A stretch of DNA of 64,000 nt from Candidatus Phyllobacterium onerii (lineage in GTDB: Bacteria > Pseudomonadota > Alphaproteobacteria > Rhizobiales > Rhizobiaceae), in the NCBI RefSeq assembly GCF_028331445.1, contig NZ_JAQMHX010000009.1:124001-188000 (forward strand). Reading direction: 5' to 3'. Positions 8,847 to 17,524 of this stretch are shown piece after piece (position 1 is the stretch's first letter; the number at the start of each line of letters is the position of its first letter). The notes beneath the pieces were generated by a model, which was not told the origin of the DNA, made no database searches, and was given only the letters and a program-made list of their open reading frames with translations. Both the position numbers and the translations under genes were made by a program.

Positions 8847-9378
8847 GATAGTCCTCCCGTTCGCGCTGTGCGGGGAAGACCATCGTTTCGGGGCCCCTCA
8901 CCCCCTCACAACTGCGGACTACATCATACGCCTTACTATGGATTAAATAAAGATACTTATAGAAATTGCTTTTACTCGAAATGTGTAACACAAAAGAACT
9001 ATATTTCTTAGAGAAAGACTGTACGTTAACTATTGAAAACGTTGCCGTTTTGGAAATATTACACGCAAGGCTCCGAATGATTGCCAACGGCAAATTCTCA
9101 TCCGCCCCTTGAATGGCAGCCTGCGGACTGCCATTATGTCAACATCTGGCACCTTAATTTTCACAATGACAGCCAGTCAAACAGGGACTGACCGCGCATC
9201 GATGCCGGACGATCAATCTGAAGAGCCTCCAAGTCCGGACTTGCGAAGCATGCTGACCCTGCATATGCGGCGTCAGCAAAAAGTTCCTGTGATTTCCCCA
9301 TCCCCTCATTTTACCTGCGCCGCAGCGTCATCCGCTTGCGGCGCTGCACGCTAGATCTATTAAGGACCCGACAGCCCT
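8847..9378. other. 532-bp intergenic region, divergent promoters
   Basis: The gap separates the divergent RTX and TerC-type genes. The half next to the RTX gene (about 8930-9065) is strikingly AT-rich relative to the rest of the window and contains the palindrome TGTGT-A-ACACA (8981-8991). A short open frame at 9109-9354 has no ribosome site or family features. I see no RNA gene or terminator here; promoter content is inferred. Confidence 0.5.
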
Positions 9379-10950
9379 ATGGACTGGACACTGGACTGGA
9401 TTGCCGACCCCAACGCCTGGATTGGTCTTGCCACGCTTATCGTGCTGGAGATCGTGCTCGGCATCGACAATCTCGTTTTCATAGCAATCCTTGCCGACAA
9501 ACTGCCTCCGCATCAACGCAATCGTGCCCGGCTTGTCGGCCTCTCGCTGGCCCTGGTCATGCGGCTTCTGTTGCTCGCCTCCATTTCTTGGGTTATCCAG
9601 CTGACCACGCCGCTGTTCAGCGTCGGTGATATCGACTTTGCTGGAAGGGACATCATTCTCATCTTCGGCGGCGTTTTTCTCCTCTTCAAAGGCACGATGG
9701 AACTGCATGAGCGGCTGGAAGGCCATATGTCCGCCAAGGAGAGCAATGTAGCCCATGCGGTTTTCTGGCAGGTCATTGCCCAGATTGTCGTCCTCGATGC
9801 CGTCTTCTCGCTCGACAGCGTCATCACTGCCGTCGGCATGGTGAAATACCTCGAGGTCATGATGATCGCCGTGGTAATCGCCGTTGGCGTGATGATGCTG
9901 GCATCCAGGCCGCTCATGACCTTCGTCAACAAGCATCCAACTGTCGTCATTCTCTGCCTCGGCTTCCTGATGATGATCGGTTTCAGCCTGATCGTCGAAG
10001 GCTTCGGCTTCCACATCCCGAAGGGCTACCTCTACGCCGCCATCGGCTTCTCGGTCCTTGTCGAAGCCGCCAACCAGGTTGGACGTCACAATCGCGAAAA
10101 ACGCATCACGACCATGGATCTGCGTGATCGCACCGCGGGTGCGGTCCTGCGGCTGCTCGGCGGCGGCCGCAGCGATGCCCCGCACTCCGATACGCTCGAC
10201 GTAATTGCCGAACAAAGTGCGGCAGGTGATGTCTTCCATCCCGAAGAAAAGGAAATGATCCGCGGCGTGCTCGATCTCGTTGAGCGCCCGGTCCGTTCGA
10301 TCATGTCGCCACGCAATGAAGTGGAATGGCTGGATCTCGACGAAACCAACGAAGAGCTGCTCGCCGAAATCCGCACCCTCGCCCACAGCCGTGTTGTGCT
10401 TGCCCGCGGCCGCGTCGATGAATTCGTCGGCGTGGCGCTCACCAAGGATCTGCTCTTCGCCATTCTCGACGGTGGCAAGATCGATTGGGAAAAGGTCACC
10501 CGTCAGCCGCTTATCTTCCATGAAAACGCCAATGTGCTTCGCGTCATGGAACAGTTGCGGGGTTCATCGGTGCAGATGGGCGTGATCCTCGATGAGCATG
10601 GCTCGTTCGAAGGGGTGGTCACACCAACGGATATCCTCGAAGCCATCGCTGGTGACTTCCCTGAAGAAGGCGAGGAAAGCCCGATCCTTCAACGTTCGGA
10701 AGACGGCAGCATGGTGGTTGACGCCTATATCGACATCCGTCGTCTTGGTGGGTTGATCGATCGCGATCTGGTCGATGAGGGTGACCGCTATACGACACTT
10801 GCCGGCTATATTTTATGGAACCTCGGCCACATCCCGGGCGAAGGCGAGAGGCTCACCGTCGACGATCTCGAATATGAGATCGTCGAGATGGATGGCCGCA
10901 ATATCGGCAAGGTACGGATTTCGCCCACGCAAACGGCAGCGTTCATTTAG
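9379..10950 (+). CDS. TerC-type membrane protein with CBS pair and CorC/HlyC domain (YoaE-like)
   Basis: A 523-residue protein. Residues about 1-240 form seven membrane segments with the TerC motif [20 protein letters not shown] near residues 22-41. A pair of CBS domains spans about 290-430 ([31 protein letters not shown]). A C-terminal CorC_HlyC (transporter-associated) domain occupies about 440-520. The family is linked to metal-ion efflux, including Mn2+ export of newly secreted proteins, and to metal loading of secreted enzymes; the substrate here is not known. The gene stands alone, followed after 140 bp by the two-component regulator. Confidence 0.92.
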   Translation: MDWTLDWIADPNAWIGLATLIVLEIVLGIDNLVFIAILADKLPPHQRNRARLVGLSLALVMRLLLLASISWVIQLTTPLFSVGDIDFAGRDIILIFGGVFLLFKGTMELHERLEGHMSAKESNVAHAVFWQVIAQIVVLDAVFSLDSVITAVGMVKYLEVMMIAVVIAVGVMMLASRPLMTFVNKHPTVVILCLGFLMMIGFSLIVEGFGFHIPKGYLYAAIGFSVLVEAANQVGRHNREKRITTMDLRDRTAGAVLRLLGGGRSDAPHSDTLDVIAEQSAAGDVFHPEEKEMIRGVLDLVERPVRSIMSPRNEVEWLDLDETNEELLAEIRTLAHSRVVLARGRVDEFVGVALTKDLLFAILDGGKIDWEKVTRQPLIFHENANVLRVMEQLRGSSVQMGVILDEHGSFEGVVTPTDILEAIAGDFPEEGEESPILQRSEDGSMVVDAYIDIRRLGGLIDRDLVDEGDRYTTLAGYILWNLGHIPGEGERLTVDDLEYEIVEMDGRNIGKVRISPTQTAAFI

Positions 10951-10970
10951 GCATCAGTTTCATTGAAAAG
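10951..10970 (+). promoter_or_regulatory. Candidate response-regulator box upstream of the two-component genes
   Basis: TCAGTTTCATT at 10954-10964 shares TCAGTTTCA with 13140-13148 upstream of the following operon. The two sites lie in the only two sizeable gaps of the 11-21 kb unit, so autoregulation plus target control by the adjacent OmpR-type regulator is a reasonable inference. No experimental consensus was consulted. Confidence 0.3.
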
Positions 10971-11090
10971 TTGCGAACCAATGTGCCGCCCGCAAAAAGC
11001 CGGGATGTTGTCTCTAATTCGCATCTTTCGGGGTTCGAGCCAGCAAGCGATGCTGAGCGCGACCTGATATCCTCGGAAGGTTCGATACAA

Positions 11091-11747
11091 ATGCGCCTGT
11101 TACTGATCGAAGATGACGTGATCCTTGGATCGTCGTTGAAGAAAGCGCTGGAGAAACATGCCTACGGCGTGGATTGGATGCAGGATGGGGAATCCGGGCT
11201 TGCCGCGCTCGAAGACCTGATCTTCAGCGTCGTCGTACTCGATGTCAATTTGCCGAAGCTCGACGGAATCAATGTGCTGAGAGCGGCGCGGCAAAAAAAG
11301 AACATGGTTCCGATCTTGCTGCTTACTGCGCGGGACACTCCGCTACAGAAGGTTGAAGGCCTTGATAGCGGCGCTGACGATTATCTCGTCAAGCCCTTTG
11401 ATCTCGATGAGCTGCTAGCACGACTTAGAGCGCTGATTAGGAGGCGGGACGGACGTTCGGATATGGTCCTGAAGTGCGGAGATATTGAAGTCGATCCTGC
11501 CGCCATGGTGGTGCGCAGCACATCGGGGCAAGTAGCGATGACGGCCAAAGAGTTTCAGATGCTGAAACTCCTCATGGAACGCGCCGGCAAGTACGTAACA
11601 AAAAGCGATATAGAATACGCTCTCTACAGTGCTGACAGCGCTGTAGAGAGCAATACGACGGAAGTCGTGATCTACAATCTGCGGAAGAAACTTGGCAGCG
11701 ACTTCATCAAGTCGATCCGCGGCGTGGGATACATGGTCGAGCAATGA
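11091..11747 (+). CDS. OmpR-family response regulator (QseB/PmrA-like)
   Basis: A 218-residue two-domain regulator. The receiver domain starts MRLLLIEDDV with acidic pocket E7-D9, phospho-acceptor D51 (VVVLDVNLP), TAR switch Thr and the KPFD lysine. The C-terminal winged helix ends YNLRKKLGSDFIKSIRGVGYMV. The ATG at 11091 is chosen over an upstream in-frame start, because the receiver fold begins at this Met and CGGAAGG lies about 10 bases upstream. The gene overlaps the kinase gene by 4 bp (ATGA). A near-perfect 31-nt palindrome lies inside the winged-helix coding part at 11620-11650. It probably regulates the adjoining biosynthetic operon. Confidence 0.93.
   Translation: MRLLLIEDDVILGSSLKKALEKHAYGVDWMQDGESGLAALEDLIFSVVVLDVNLPKLDGINVLRAARQKKNMVPILLLTARDTPLQKVEGLDSGADDYLVKPFDLDELLARLRALIRRRDGRSDMVLKCGDIEVDPAAMVVRSTSGQVAMTAKEFQMLKLLMERAGKYVTKSDIEYALYSADSAVESNTTEVVIYNLRKKLGSDFIKSIRGVGYMVEQ
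11620..11650. repeat. Intragenic 14-bp-stem palindrome in response-regulator gene
   Basis: CTCTCTACAG (11620-11629) is the exact reverse complement of CTGTAGAGAG (11641-11650). Between them, T/G and GCT/AGC continue the pairing around a GAC loop, so the stem is 14 bp with one wobble. It lies in codons for the alpha-loop of the winged helix. Role unknown. Confidence 0.75.
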
Positions 11748-13120
11748 TCAGATCGACGCTGACACGCAAACTGTTTTTCAGGATTGCGCCGACAATTCTG
11801 ATTACCATCGCCCTGATCGGGGCGTTCGCCTTCCGCAGCGCCACGCGCGAAATCAACAATATCTATGATGCACAATTGATCAACGACGCGAATGTTCTTT
11901 GGACGCTGCTGGAACGCCAAGTTGAAAAGCCTGGCATTCATAAATCCAAGCAGGTCAATGATATTGATCTGGCGATGGGCAACCAGCTGGCAATAAACGA
12001 GGATGCGGATGATTATGCCGACGCCCATATGTTCCGTGCATGGAAGGACGGGGAGATTGAGGTTTTCTCGAGCACAGCATTCCCGAAGGCGGTTCCCGAG
12101 CAGCGAGCGGGTTTTACGGACGTGAATTACGGCGGCGAAAACTGGCGGGTGTACGCGCTGCCCATTCCGCAAACGACGATTACCGTGGAAGTTGGAGAAA
12201 AGCTTGCCCTTCGCAAATCGCTTGTGTCAAATATTCTCCTGAACCTGTCTTTTCCATTGCTGGTCCTCTTCCCGCTCATCGCAGTCTTGATCTGGTTCGG
12301 GATCAGGAGCGGGCTCAGCGCGATGCATGGATTGGTGCGCCAAATCCGCAGTCGTTCCCCGGATGACCTGTCTGTCATTCCCGTCGATACGTTGCCGAGG
12401 GACCTTTCTCCCCTCGGCAGATCGATAAATCAGCTTCTCGACAAGCTTGACCGCTCACTGACGGCTGAGAGGCGTTTCGCCGATCACGCTGCCCATCAAC
12501 TGCGAACTCCTCAGACATCGCTCAAGTTATTGCTCCAAATGCTGGCGAATGCCGAGAGTGAGCAGGAGCGCAAGGCTATCATCGGCGACCTCGTGGCGAG
12601 TAATGAAAAGGCGATGCACCTGATCGAGCAACTGCTTCGCGCCGCTCGTGTTAGCCATCAGCCGATGCTGTTGAGAAGCGTTTCGTTATATAACACCGTG
12701 GCTTCGGTCATAGGCGAGTTCGGCAACATGATTCATCTCAAGAGACTTGAGGTGTCGCTGCACGGCGATGAAGATGCGCAGGTCAATGCCGACGAGCCTC
12801 TCCTTCGCCTGATGATTGCCAACCTCGTAGACAATGCAATCAAATACTCGCCCGTCGGCGGAACCATCGAAGCATCGATCACACCCAACAACGAGTCTTG
12901 GCTGCTATCCATCAGCGACAGCGGGCCAGGAATAGCGGCACAACATCGCGAAGCCGTGTTTCGGCGCTTCTACCGGGTCGATACGCCACATGCCGAGGGG
13001 TCGGGATTGGGATTGGCGATCGTCGCCGACATAATTGACCGTTTCTCTGCCACTATCGCATTGAACGCTGCACGATCGGGCCGAGGTTTGAGCGTAGACG
13101 TGCTGATGCCGAGAGCATAG
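11744..13120 (+). CDS. Sensor histidine kinase (QseC/EnvZ-like)
   Basis: A 458-residue inner-membrane kinase. Membrane segments at about 11-30 and 164-187 flank a periplasmic sensor region of about 135 residues. A HAMP-like linker leads to the H-box HAAHQLRTP with His251 as the likely phosphorylation site. N-box (NLVDNAIKYSP), G1 (DSGPGI) and G2 (GSGLGLAI) motifs of the HATPase domain follow. The start overlaps the regulator stop by 4 bp, so the pair is translationally coupled. In QseC/PmrB relatives the sensor reads envelope or metal signals; the ligand here is not evident. It is followed by a 102-bp gap and then the nine-gene operon. Confidence 0.92.
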   Translation: MIRSTLTRKLFFRIAPTILITIALIGAFAFRSATREINNIYDAQLINDANVLWTLLERQVEKPGIHKSKQVNDIDLAMGNQLAINEDADDYADAHMFRAWKDGEIEVFSSTAFPKAVPEQRAGFTDVNYGGENWRVYALPIPQTTITVEVGEKLALRKSLVSNILLNLSFPLLVLFPLIAVLIWFGIRSGLSAMHGLVRQIRSRSPDDLSVIPVDTLPRDLSPLGRSINQLLDKLDRSLTAERRFADHAAHQLRTPQTSLKLLLQMLANAESEQERKAIIGDLVASNEKAMHLIEQLLRAARVSHQPMLLRSVSLYNTVASVIGEFGNMIHLKRLEVSLHGDEDAQVNADEPLLRLMIANLVDNAIKYSPVGGTIEASITPNNESWLLSISDSGPGIAAQHREAVFRRFYRVDTPHAEGSGLGLAIVADIIDRFSATIALNAARSGRGLSVDVLMPRA

Positions 13121-13129
13121 CGCGCGTCT

Positions 13130-13210
13130 TCAGGCGATTTCAGTTTCAATTCATTTTGGCATAATTCTGCACTCAGGCACGGCTGATAGAACCCCCGCAC
13201 GATTGTGCAA
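13130..13210 (+). promoter_or_regulatory. Candidate promoter and regulator box of the lipid/amine operon
   Basis: The gap holds stepped TTTCAG-TTTCAA-TTCATT repeats (13138-13155) with a 6-base period, containing TCAGTTTCA also found at 10954. CATAAT at 13160-13165 could serve as a -10 element. This is the only gap over 25 bp between 11091 and 21205 apart from the coding overlaps, so a separate start of transcription is plausible. Confidence 0.35.
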
Positions 13211-13222
13211 GGAGTTTTTTGA

Positions 13223-13906
13223 ATGCACGTGTATTGCGATTTCGATGGAACGATTTCGGTCGAGGATGCGACCGATTTTGTGCTCTCAAATTTGGCTGAT
13301 CCCGCATGGGAAGCCATAGAACAAGAATGGCTGGACGGCGAGATCGGTTCTGCCGAATGCATGCGCCGCCAGGTCGCCCTGATTCGCGCCAAACAACATG
13401 AACTCGACGATGTGCTTGAAGATGTCGTTATTGACCCGACGTTTCCGGCCTTCGCAGATTTCTGCAGTCGACACGCTATGCCGCTTACGATCGTGAGTGA
13501 CGGCGTCGATTATTTCATCAAACAAATCCTGGTGCGCTCCAACCTCGGCCATATTCCGGTAATCGCCAACAAGCTGACGATCGTCAATCCGGAAGGAAAG
13601 CCATCCTACCATCTGGCTTCTCCCCATTCCGATCCGGATTGTTTGTCAGCAGCAGGGGTTTGCAAGTGCAGATCGCTGACACCGCGTGACTTGCGGGTCT
13701 ACGTCGGTGACGGCCGCTCGGATTTCTGCGTTTCACATCAACCGGAGTTGGTCTTCGCAAAGGGGGAACTGGCTGACTACTGTTTTGCCGAGGATATACC
13801 CTTCATTGCGTACGAGACCTTTGCCGATCTCACCCACAGCCTCAAGAGCGCTGTTCCAGGCCTATCGACCAATGCTCTCAGCACTCCGCGCCACGCCGCC
13901 GCATAA
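13223..13906 (+). CDS. HAD-IB phosphatase (SerB/MtnX-like)
   Basis: A 227-residue soluble phosphatase. Motif I is DFDGTIS with the nucleophile Asp6 and acid Asp8. Motif II is the Ser of TIVSDGVD, and motif III is YVGDGRSDFC. A helical cap lies between motifs I and II, the subclass IB arrangement of phosphoserine phosphatase and 2-hydroxy-3-keto-5-methylthiopentenyl-1-phosphate phosphatase. No other methionine-salvage gene is present, so that reaction is unlikely here. As first gene of the operon it may release a phosphate group from the precursor used by the aminotransferase 19 bp downstream. An AAGGAG site precedes the ATG. Confidence 0.88.
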   Translation: MHVYCDFDGTISVEDATDFVLSNLADPAWEAIEQEWLDGEIGSAECMRRQVALIRAKQHELDDVLEDVVIDPTFPAFADFCSRHAMPLTIVSDGVDYFIKQILVRSNLGHIPVIANKLTIVNPEGKPSYHLASPHSDPDCLSAAGVCKCRSLTPRDLRVYVGDGRSDFCVSHQPELVFAKGELADYCFAEDIPFIAYETFADLTHSLKSAVPGLSTNALSTPRHAAA

Positions 13907-13925
13907 CCAACAAGCGAGAACCTGA

Positions 13926-15347
13926 ATGAACACAAATTTTATCCTGAAGCAGCCCGAGCTCGTATCTCCGCTGCCGAACTCGGAACTCGAATTGCGTCTG
14001 CTTGAGGAAACCTATTGTTCTCACGGCGATACGGTCCATTACGCCCAGGAGCCGAGCTTTTTCGAATCGTGCGAAGGCTCGTACCTTTACGACAGCAAGG
14101 GTACGCCGTTCCTCGATCTGCAGATGTGGTATTCGGCGGTTAATTTTGGCTACCGCAACGAGCGCCTGAACGCCGCCGCACACCGGCAGCTGGACACCCT
14201 GCCCCAGGTGGCATCGCAATATCTGCACAGGGAAAAGGTCGAACTAGCGGCCATGATTGCTCAAGACGCAGAGCGGAAATTCGGCACGAAAGGACGGGTT
14301 CATTTCAATGTCGGCGGCTCGCAGGCCATCGAGGATTCGCTGAAGCTCGTGCGCAACTACTCAGGCGGAAAGAGCCTGATGTTTGCCTTCGAGGGTGGAT
14401 ATCATGGGCGCACGCTTGGCGCCTCGGCGATCACGTCGAGCTATCGCTACCGTCGTCGTTACGGGCACTTCGGCGAGCGCGCGCAGTTTATTGAATTTCC
14501 CTATCATTTCCGTGGCCCGAAAGGCATGAGCAAAGAAGAATACGGCCACCAATGCGTGCAGAAGTTCGCCCGCCTGTTCGAGAGCGAATATAACGGCGTC
14601 TGGGATCCCAAGGCGGGCAAGGCGGAGTTTGCCGCCTTCTATGTTGAACCCATCCAGGGCACTGGCGGCTATGTCATTCCTCCCATGAACTTCTTCAAGG
14701 AACTGAAGCAGGTGCTCGATCAGCATGGGATCCTGCTTGTCGTCGATGAAATCCAGATGGGCGTCTACCGGACGGGCAAGATGTGGTCGATCGAACATTT
14801 CGGTGTCAGCCCGGACATCCTCGTCTTCGGCAAGGCAATCACCAATGGTCTCAATCCGCTTTCGGGCGTCTGGGCGAAGGAAGAAATAATCAACCCAGGT
14901 ATTTTCCCTCCAGGTTCAACGCATTCTACGTTCGCCAGCAACCCGATGGGAACCGCCGTAGCACTGGAAACCATGAAAATGCTCAAGGAAGAGGATTTCG
15001 GTGCGGTCATCATCGAGAAAGGCGCTTACTTTCTCGACGGACTGAAGGAACTGCAGAAACGCCACCGGATCATCGGCGATGTGGATGGCCTGGGCCTGGC
15101 CTTGCGCGTCGAAATATGCACTGAGGATGGGTTCACCCCGGACAAGTCGACGATGGACTGGCTTTGCGACGAGGGGATGAAGGGTGATCTAAGTGTCGGC
15201 ACGAACATGTACGGTCTCGTGCTGGATGTTGGCGGTTACCACAAGAATGTCATCACCCTTGCCCCCAACCTCCTGATCAGCCGCGAAGAGATAGATCTTG
15301 CCCTGACGCTGCTGGATCAGCTTTTTATCAGAGTTTCGAAACGATAG
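13926..15347 (+). CDS. Class III PLP-dependent aminotransferase
   Basis: A 473-residue fold-type I enzyme of the acetylornithine / 4-aminobutyrate aminotransferase class. Visible signatures are FNVGGSQAIEDSLKL (cofactor phosphate region), FEGGYHGRTLGASAIT, the PLP-ring Asp in VVDEIQMGVYRTGK and the Schiff-base Lys in LVFGKAITNGLNPLSG. These enzymes transaminate omega-amino groups of diamines or amino acids, or carbonyl precursors. It lies between the phosphatase and the ureohydrolase-like gene (4-bp gap), implying formation of a primary amine in the pathway. The exact amino donor and product cannot be assigned. Confidence 0.92.
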   Translation: MNTNFILKQPELVSPLPNSELELRLLEETYCSHGDTVHYAQEPSFFESCEGSYLYDSKGTPFLDLQMWYSAVNFGYRNERLNAAAHRQLDTLPQVASQYLHREKVELAAMIAQDAERKFGTKGRVHFNVGGSQAIEDSLKLVRNYSGGKSLMFAFEGGYHGRTLGASAITSSYRYRRRYGHFGERAQFIEFPYHFRGPKGMSKEEYGHQCVQKFARLFESEYNGVWDPKAGKAEFAAFYVEPIQGTGGYVIPPMNFFKELKQVLDQHGILLVVDEIQMGVYRTGKMWSIEHFGVSPDILVFGKAITNGLNPLSGVWAKEEIINPGIFPPGSTHSTFASNPMGTAVALETMKMLKEEDFGAVIIEKGAYFLDGLKELQKRHRIIGDVDGLGLALRVEICTEDGFTPDKSTMDWLCDEGMKGDLSVGTNMYGLVLDVGGYHKNVITLAPNLLISREEIDLALTLLDQLFIRVSKR

Positions 15348-15351
15348 GCTG

Positions 15352-16302
15352 ATGCAACTCCTGCTCCTCCATCTCGATGATGCGCTTGAATTGCAGCCCG
15401 ACTTCATTCGCGCCTGCCTGAACGCTGGCGCGTACGAGTTACAGGCTGAGAATGAAGGGCGGGCGATCAGGCTTTGGGGCAAAAACCCTGATCTGCATGC
15501 CGTTCGGACCAAGCTCGCGCGCAGGATGCTGCGGAGAAAGGATGCGCACCTGTGTTTCATGGGGTCGGGTGATTTTCATCACGTCACGGCGCTGCTGCTC
15601 GACGTTGCCCTCGAAAAGGATGGAAAGCCGGCCACGGTAATCCATTTCGACAACCATCCCGATTGGGTTCATTTCAAGGATGGCATCCATTGCGGTTCAT
15701 GGGTCAACAGGGCATTGGAACATTCCCACGTTCGCAAGGTCATCACTGTCGGCGTATGCAGCGATGACCTGAAGAAGCCTGAACGGAAGGGAGCAAATCT
15801 TTCGCTGCTCAAAAAAGGCAAGCTTGAGCTCTATCCCTACGATCATCCACCGAGCAGGGTCAAAAAGGAATATGGGTCGGGGTCGAGCTACCAGCAAGAT
15901 TCCGGCTCGCTCAGCTGGAACACCATTGCCGCTATTGGTGAGCAAAATTTCGTCGATCACCTCTTGTCACGGATTGAGACCGAAGCCGTCTATCTGACGA
16001 TCGACAAGGATGTGCTGGCTCACACTGATGCGATCACGAATTGGGATCAAGGCAGCATGAGGCTGCCATATCTTCTGACTTTGATAAGTGAGATAGGCTG
16101 CCGACACCGCATCGTCGGTGCAGATGTCACCGGCGACTACTCGTTTCCCGCCTATGGCGGCGGGTTATGGACAATGCTGATGAAGCACGGCGAGATCCTG
16201 CTGGATCAGCCCCGACGGCCCTCGGATGCGCGTCTTGCGACCAACATCAACTCCGCAGGCAATCACGCCCTTCTCGAAATTCTTGCGCAGGCCATGTCAT
16301 GA
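15352..16302 (+). CDS. Ureohydrolase (arginase/agmatinase)-fold enzyme
   Basis: A 316-residue protein with little overall resemblance to standard arginases but a full set of plausible di-metal ligands: His76/77 in GSGDFHHVT, Asp100-His102-Asp104 in HFDNHPDW, and Asp218-Asp220 in LTIDKDVLAH. These match the GGDHS, DxHxD and SxDxD positions of the arginase/deacetylase superfamily. The family hydrolyses guanidino groups, formimino groups or amides; here it may deprotect or trim an amine head group. It starts 4 bp after the aminotransferase stop and overlaps the next gene by 4 bp. The specific reaction is unknown. Confidence 0.7.
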   Translation: MQLLLLHLDDALELQPDFIRACLNAGAYELQAENEGRAIRLWGKNPDLHAVRTKLARRMLRRKDAHLCFMGSGDFHHVTALLLDVALEKDGKPATVIHFDNHPDWVHFKDGIHCGSWVNRALEHSHVRKVITVGVCSDDLKKPERKGANLSLLKKGKLELYPYDHPPSRVKKEYGSGSSYQQDSGSLSWNTIAAIGEQNFVDHLLSRIETEAVYLTIDKDVLAHTDAITNWDQGSMRLPYLLTLISEIGCRHRIVGADVTGDYSFPAYGGGLWTMLMKHGEILLDQPRRPSDARLATNINSAGNHALLEILAQAMS

Positions 16303-16652
16303 GCGGCACTTTGACCCTGCCAATGCTGGCGCTGATCAGTTTTTGCATTCTTGCGGAAATGGCGCGTGAGGTCTGCTTCAAACAGGCCGCGCACGCTTCG
16401 ACGCTTCGCCAGGCATTGGTGAAACCCGCCACCTGGGTGGGAATTGTCTTTTGGGCGGTGGAACTGTTCGCATGGATGATGGTGCTCGAACACGTGCCGC
16501 TGTCTATCGCCTTTCCAATGATGGCGCTGAGCTATGTCGTCATCGTTGTCGCCGGAGCCTGCTTTTTCAAGGAACACGTCAATCTGCGTCACGCGGCCGG
16601 AGTTCTTCTCATCACGGCCGGCGTGACGTGTGTTGGAGCAACAGGACTATGA
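16299..16652 (+). CDS. SMR/EamA-type small membrane transporter, subunit 1
   Basis: A 117-residue protein with four predicted membrane segments, the size of small multidrug resistance proteins and ArnE/ArnF flippase subunits. Helix 1 carries Glu20 in ILAEMAREV, matching the essential Glu14 region of EmrE. The late motif SIAFPMMALSYVVIVV matches the conserved helix-3 region. It overlaps both neighbours by 4 bp (ATGA). A second SMR-like gene lies in the same operon at 19485, and SMR proteins often work as dimers or paired subunits. Export or flipping of the operon product is the likely role. Confidence 0.85.
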   Translation: MSGTLTLPMLALISFCILAEMAREVCFKQAAHASTLRQALVKPATWVGIVFWAVELFAWMMVLEHVPLSIAFPMMALSYVVIVVAGACFFKEHVNLRHAAGVLLITAGVTCVGATGL

Positions 16653-17524
16653 AACTCTTCAAACACACCAAATGGGATGCCGCTCCCGTTATCGCGGCAG
16701 TCGCTCACCTACTCTTCAATGTCTACCTCATCGCCGGATTTCACGGTCGCCCGTTGTGGTTGTCCGTTATTCTGGGCTGCGTTTATGCTGTCTCGATCTC
16801 GTGGAATATCAACAGCATCTCCCACAATTTCATTCACACGCCCTATTTTGCCGCTCGCCCGCTGAACTATGCCTTCAGTCTGCTGGAATCTATCACGATC
16901 GGTTTTTCGCAGACCTACTATCACTGGATTCATATGCGCCATCATTCCGGTAACAGCGACAAGCCGAATGAAAAGGGTGAGACAATCGATTGGTTGTCGA
17001 TTTACAGACACGGCAAAAACGGCGAACCGGAGAACGTTTGGAGCTACACGTTCCTCAGCTTTTTTCGCGATGATATCGGCGACATTCCCAGAGGTGTTGC
17101 CCGCACTCGGCCGTTCGACGCGAAATGGGGCCGCTTCGAGCTTTACGCGTTCTTTGGTGTGGTCGGTCTGGCTTTGATCTATGACTGGCGGGCTGTCCTG
17201 TTCTTCGTGCCATTCTACTATTTTGGCAATTGCCTGTCGTCGCTCAACGGCTATTACGAGCATCTTCACGGTGATCCGGAAGAACCGATAGCCTGGGGCG
17301 TTAGCAGCCACAATCGTTTCTACAACTGGCTGTGGTTCGGCAACGGTTACCACGCAGAGCATCATTATCGTCCGCGCACACATTGGACAAAACTCCGCTC
17401 CTTCCACGAACAGATCGCGGACCAGCAAGAAGACGCTGGTGTCCACGTCATCAGCACGTGTCACGCGCTGGGATTCATGGCCAAGGAAAACCGCGCGTTG
17501 GAAATATCGAATGCAGATCGCTGA
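16649..17524 (+). CDS. Fatty-acid-desaturase-like di-iron membrane enzyme
   Basis: A 291-residue membrane protein with the three histidine clusters of membrane desaturases/hydroxylases: H59xxxH63 (HNFIH), H92xxH95xxH98H99 (YHWIHMRHH), and H236xxH239H240 (YHAEHH). An extra EHLH lies near residue 206. Four or so hydrophobic segments lie between the boxes. Members use O2 to desaturate or hydroxylate acyl chains, but some act on small amino-acid-derived molecules. The 4-bp overlap with the SMR gene and the co-occurrence with a cyclopropane synthase favour a lipid or acyl substrate. Regiochemistry cannot be read from sequence. Confidence 0.85.
   Translation: MKLFKHTKWDAAPVIAAVAHLLFNVYLIAGFHGRPLWLSVILGCVYAVSISWNINSISHNFIHTPYFAARPLNYAFSLLESITIGFSQTYYHWIHMRHHSGNSDKPNEKGETIDWLSIYRHGKNGEPENVWSYTFLSFFRDDIGDIPRGVARTRPFDAKWGRFELYAFFGVVGLALIYDWRAVLFFVPFYYFGNCLSSLNGYYEHLHGDPEEPIAWGVSSHNRFYNWLWFGNGYHAEHHYRPRTHWTKLRSFHEQIADQQEDAGVHVISTCHALGFMAKENRALEISNADR

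Noticed and set aside
9109-9354. 81-codon open frame in the RTX-TerC gap
   Set aside because: No ribosome site, no membrane segment or motif, and it ends in low-complexity Ala/Cys codons.
9328-10521. 397-codon open frame antisense to the TerC-type gene
   Set aside because: It is a GC-rich shadow of a well-supported membrane/CBS/CorC gene, with composition (many His, Asp, Glu) typical of reverse-complement reading and no family motif.
13223-13906. Methionine-salvage phosphatase (MtnX) assignment
   Set aside because: The HAD-IB core fits, but no mtn genes are present and the operon context is different, so only the fold is claimed.
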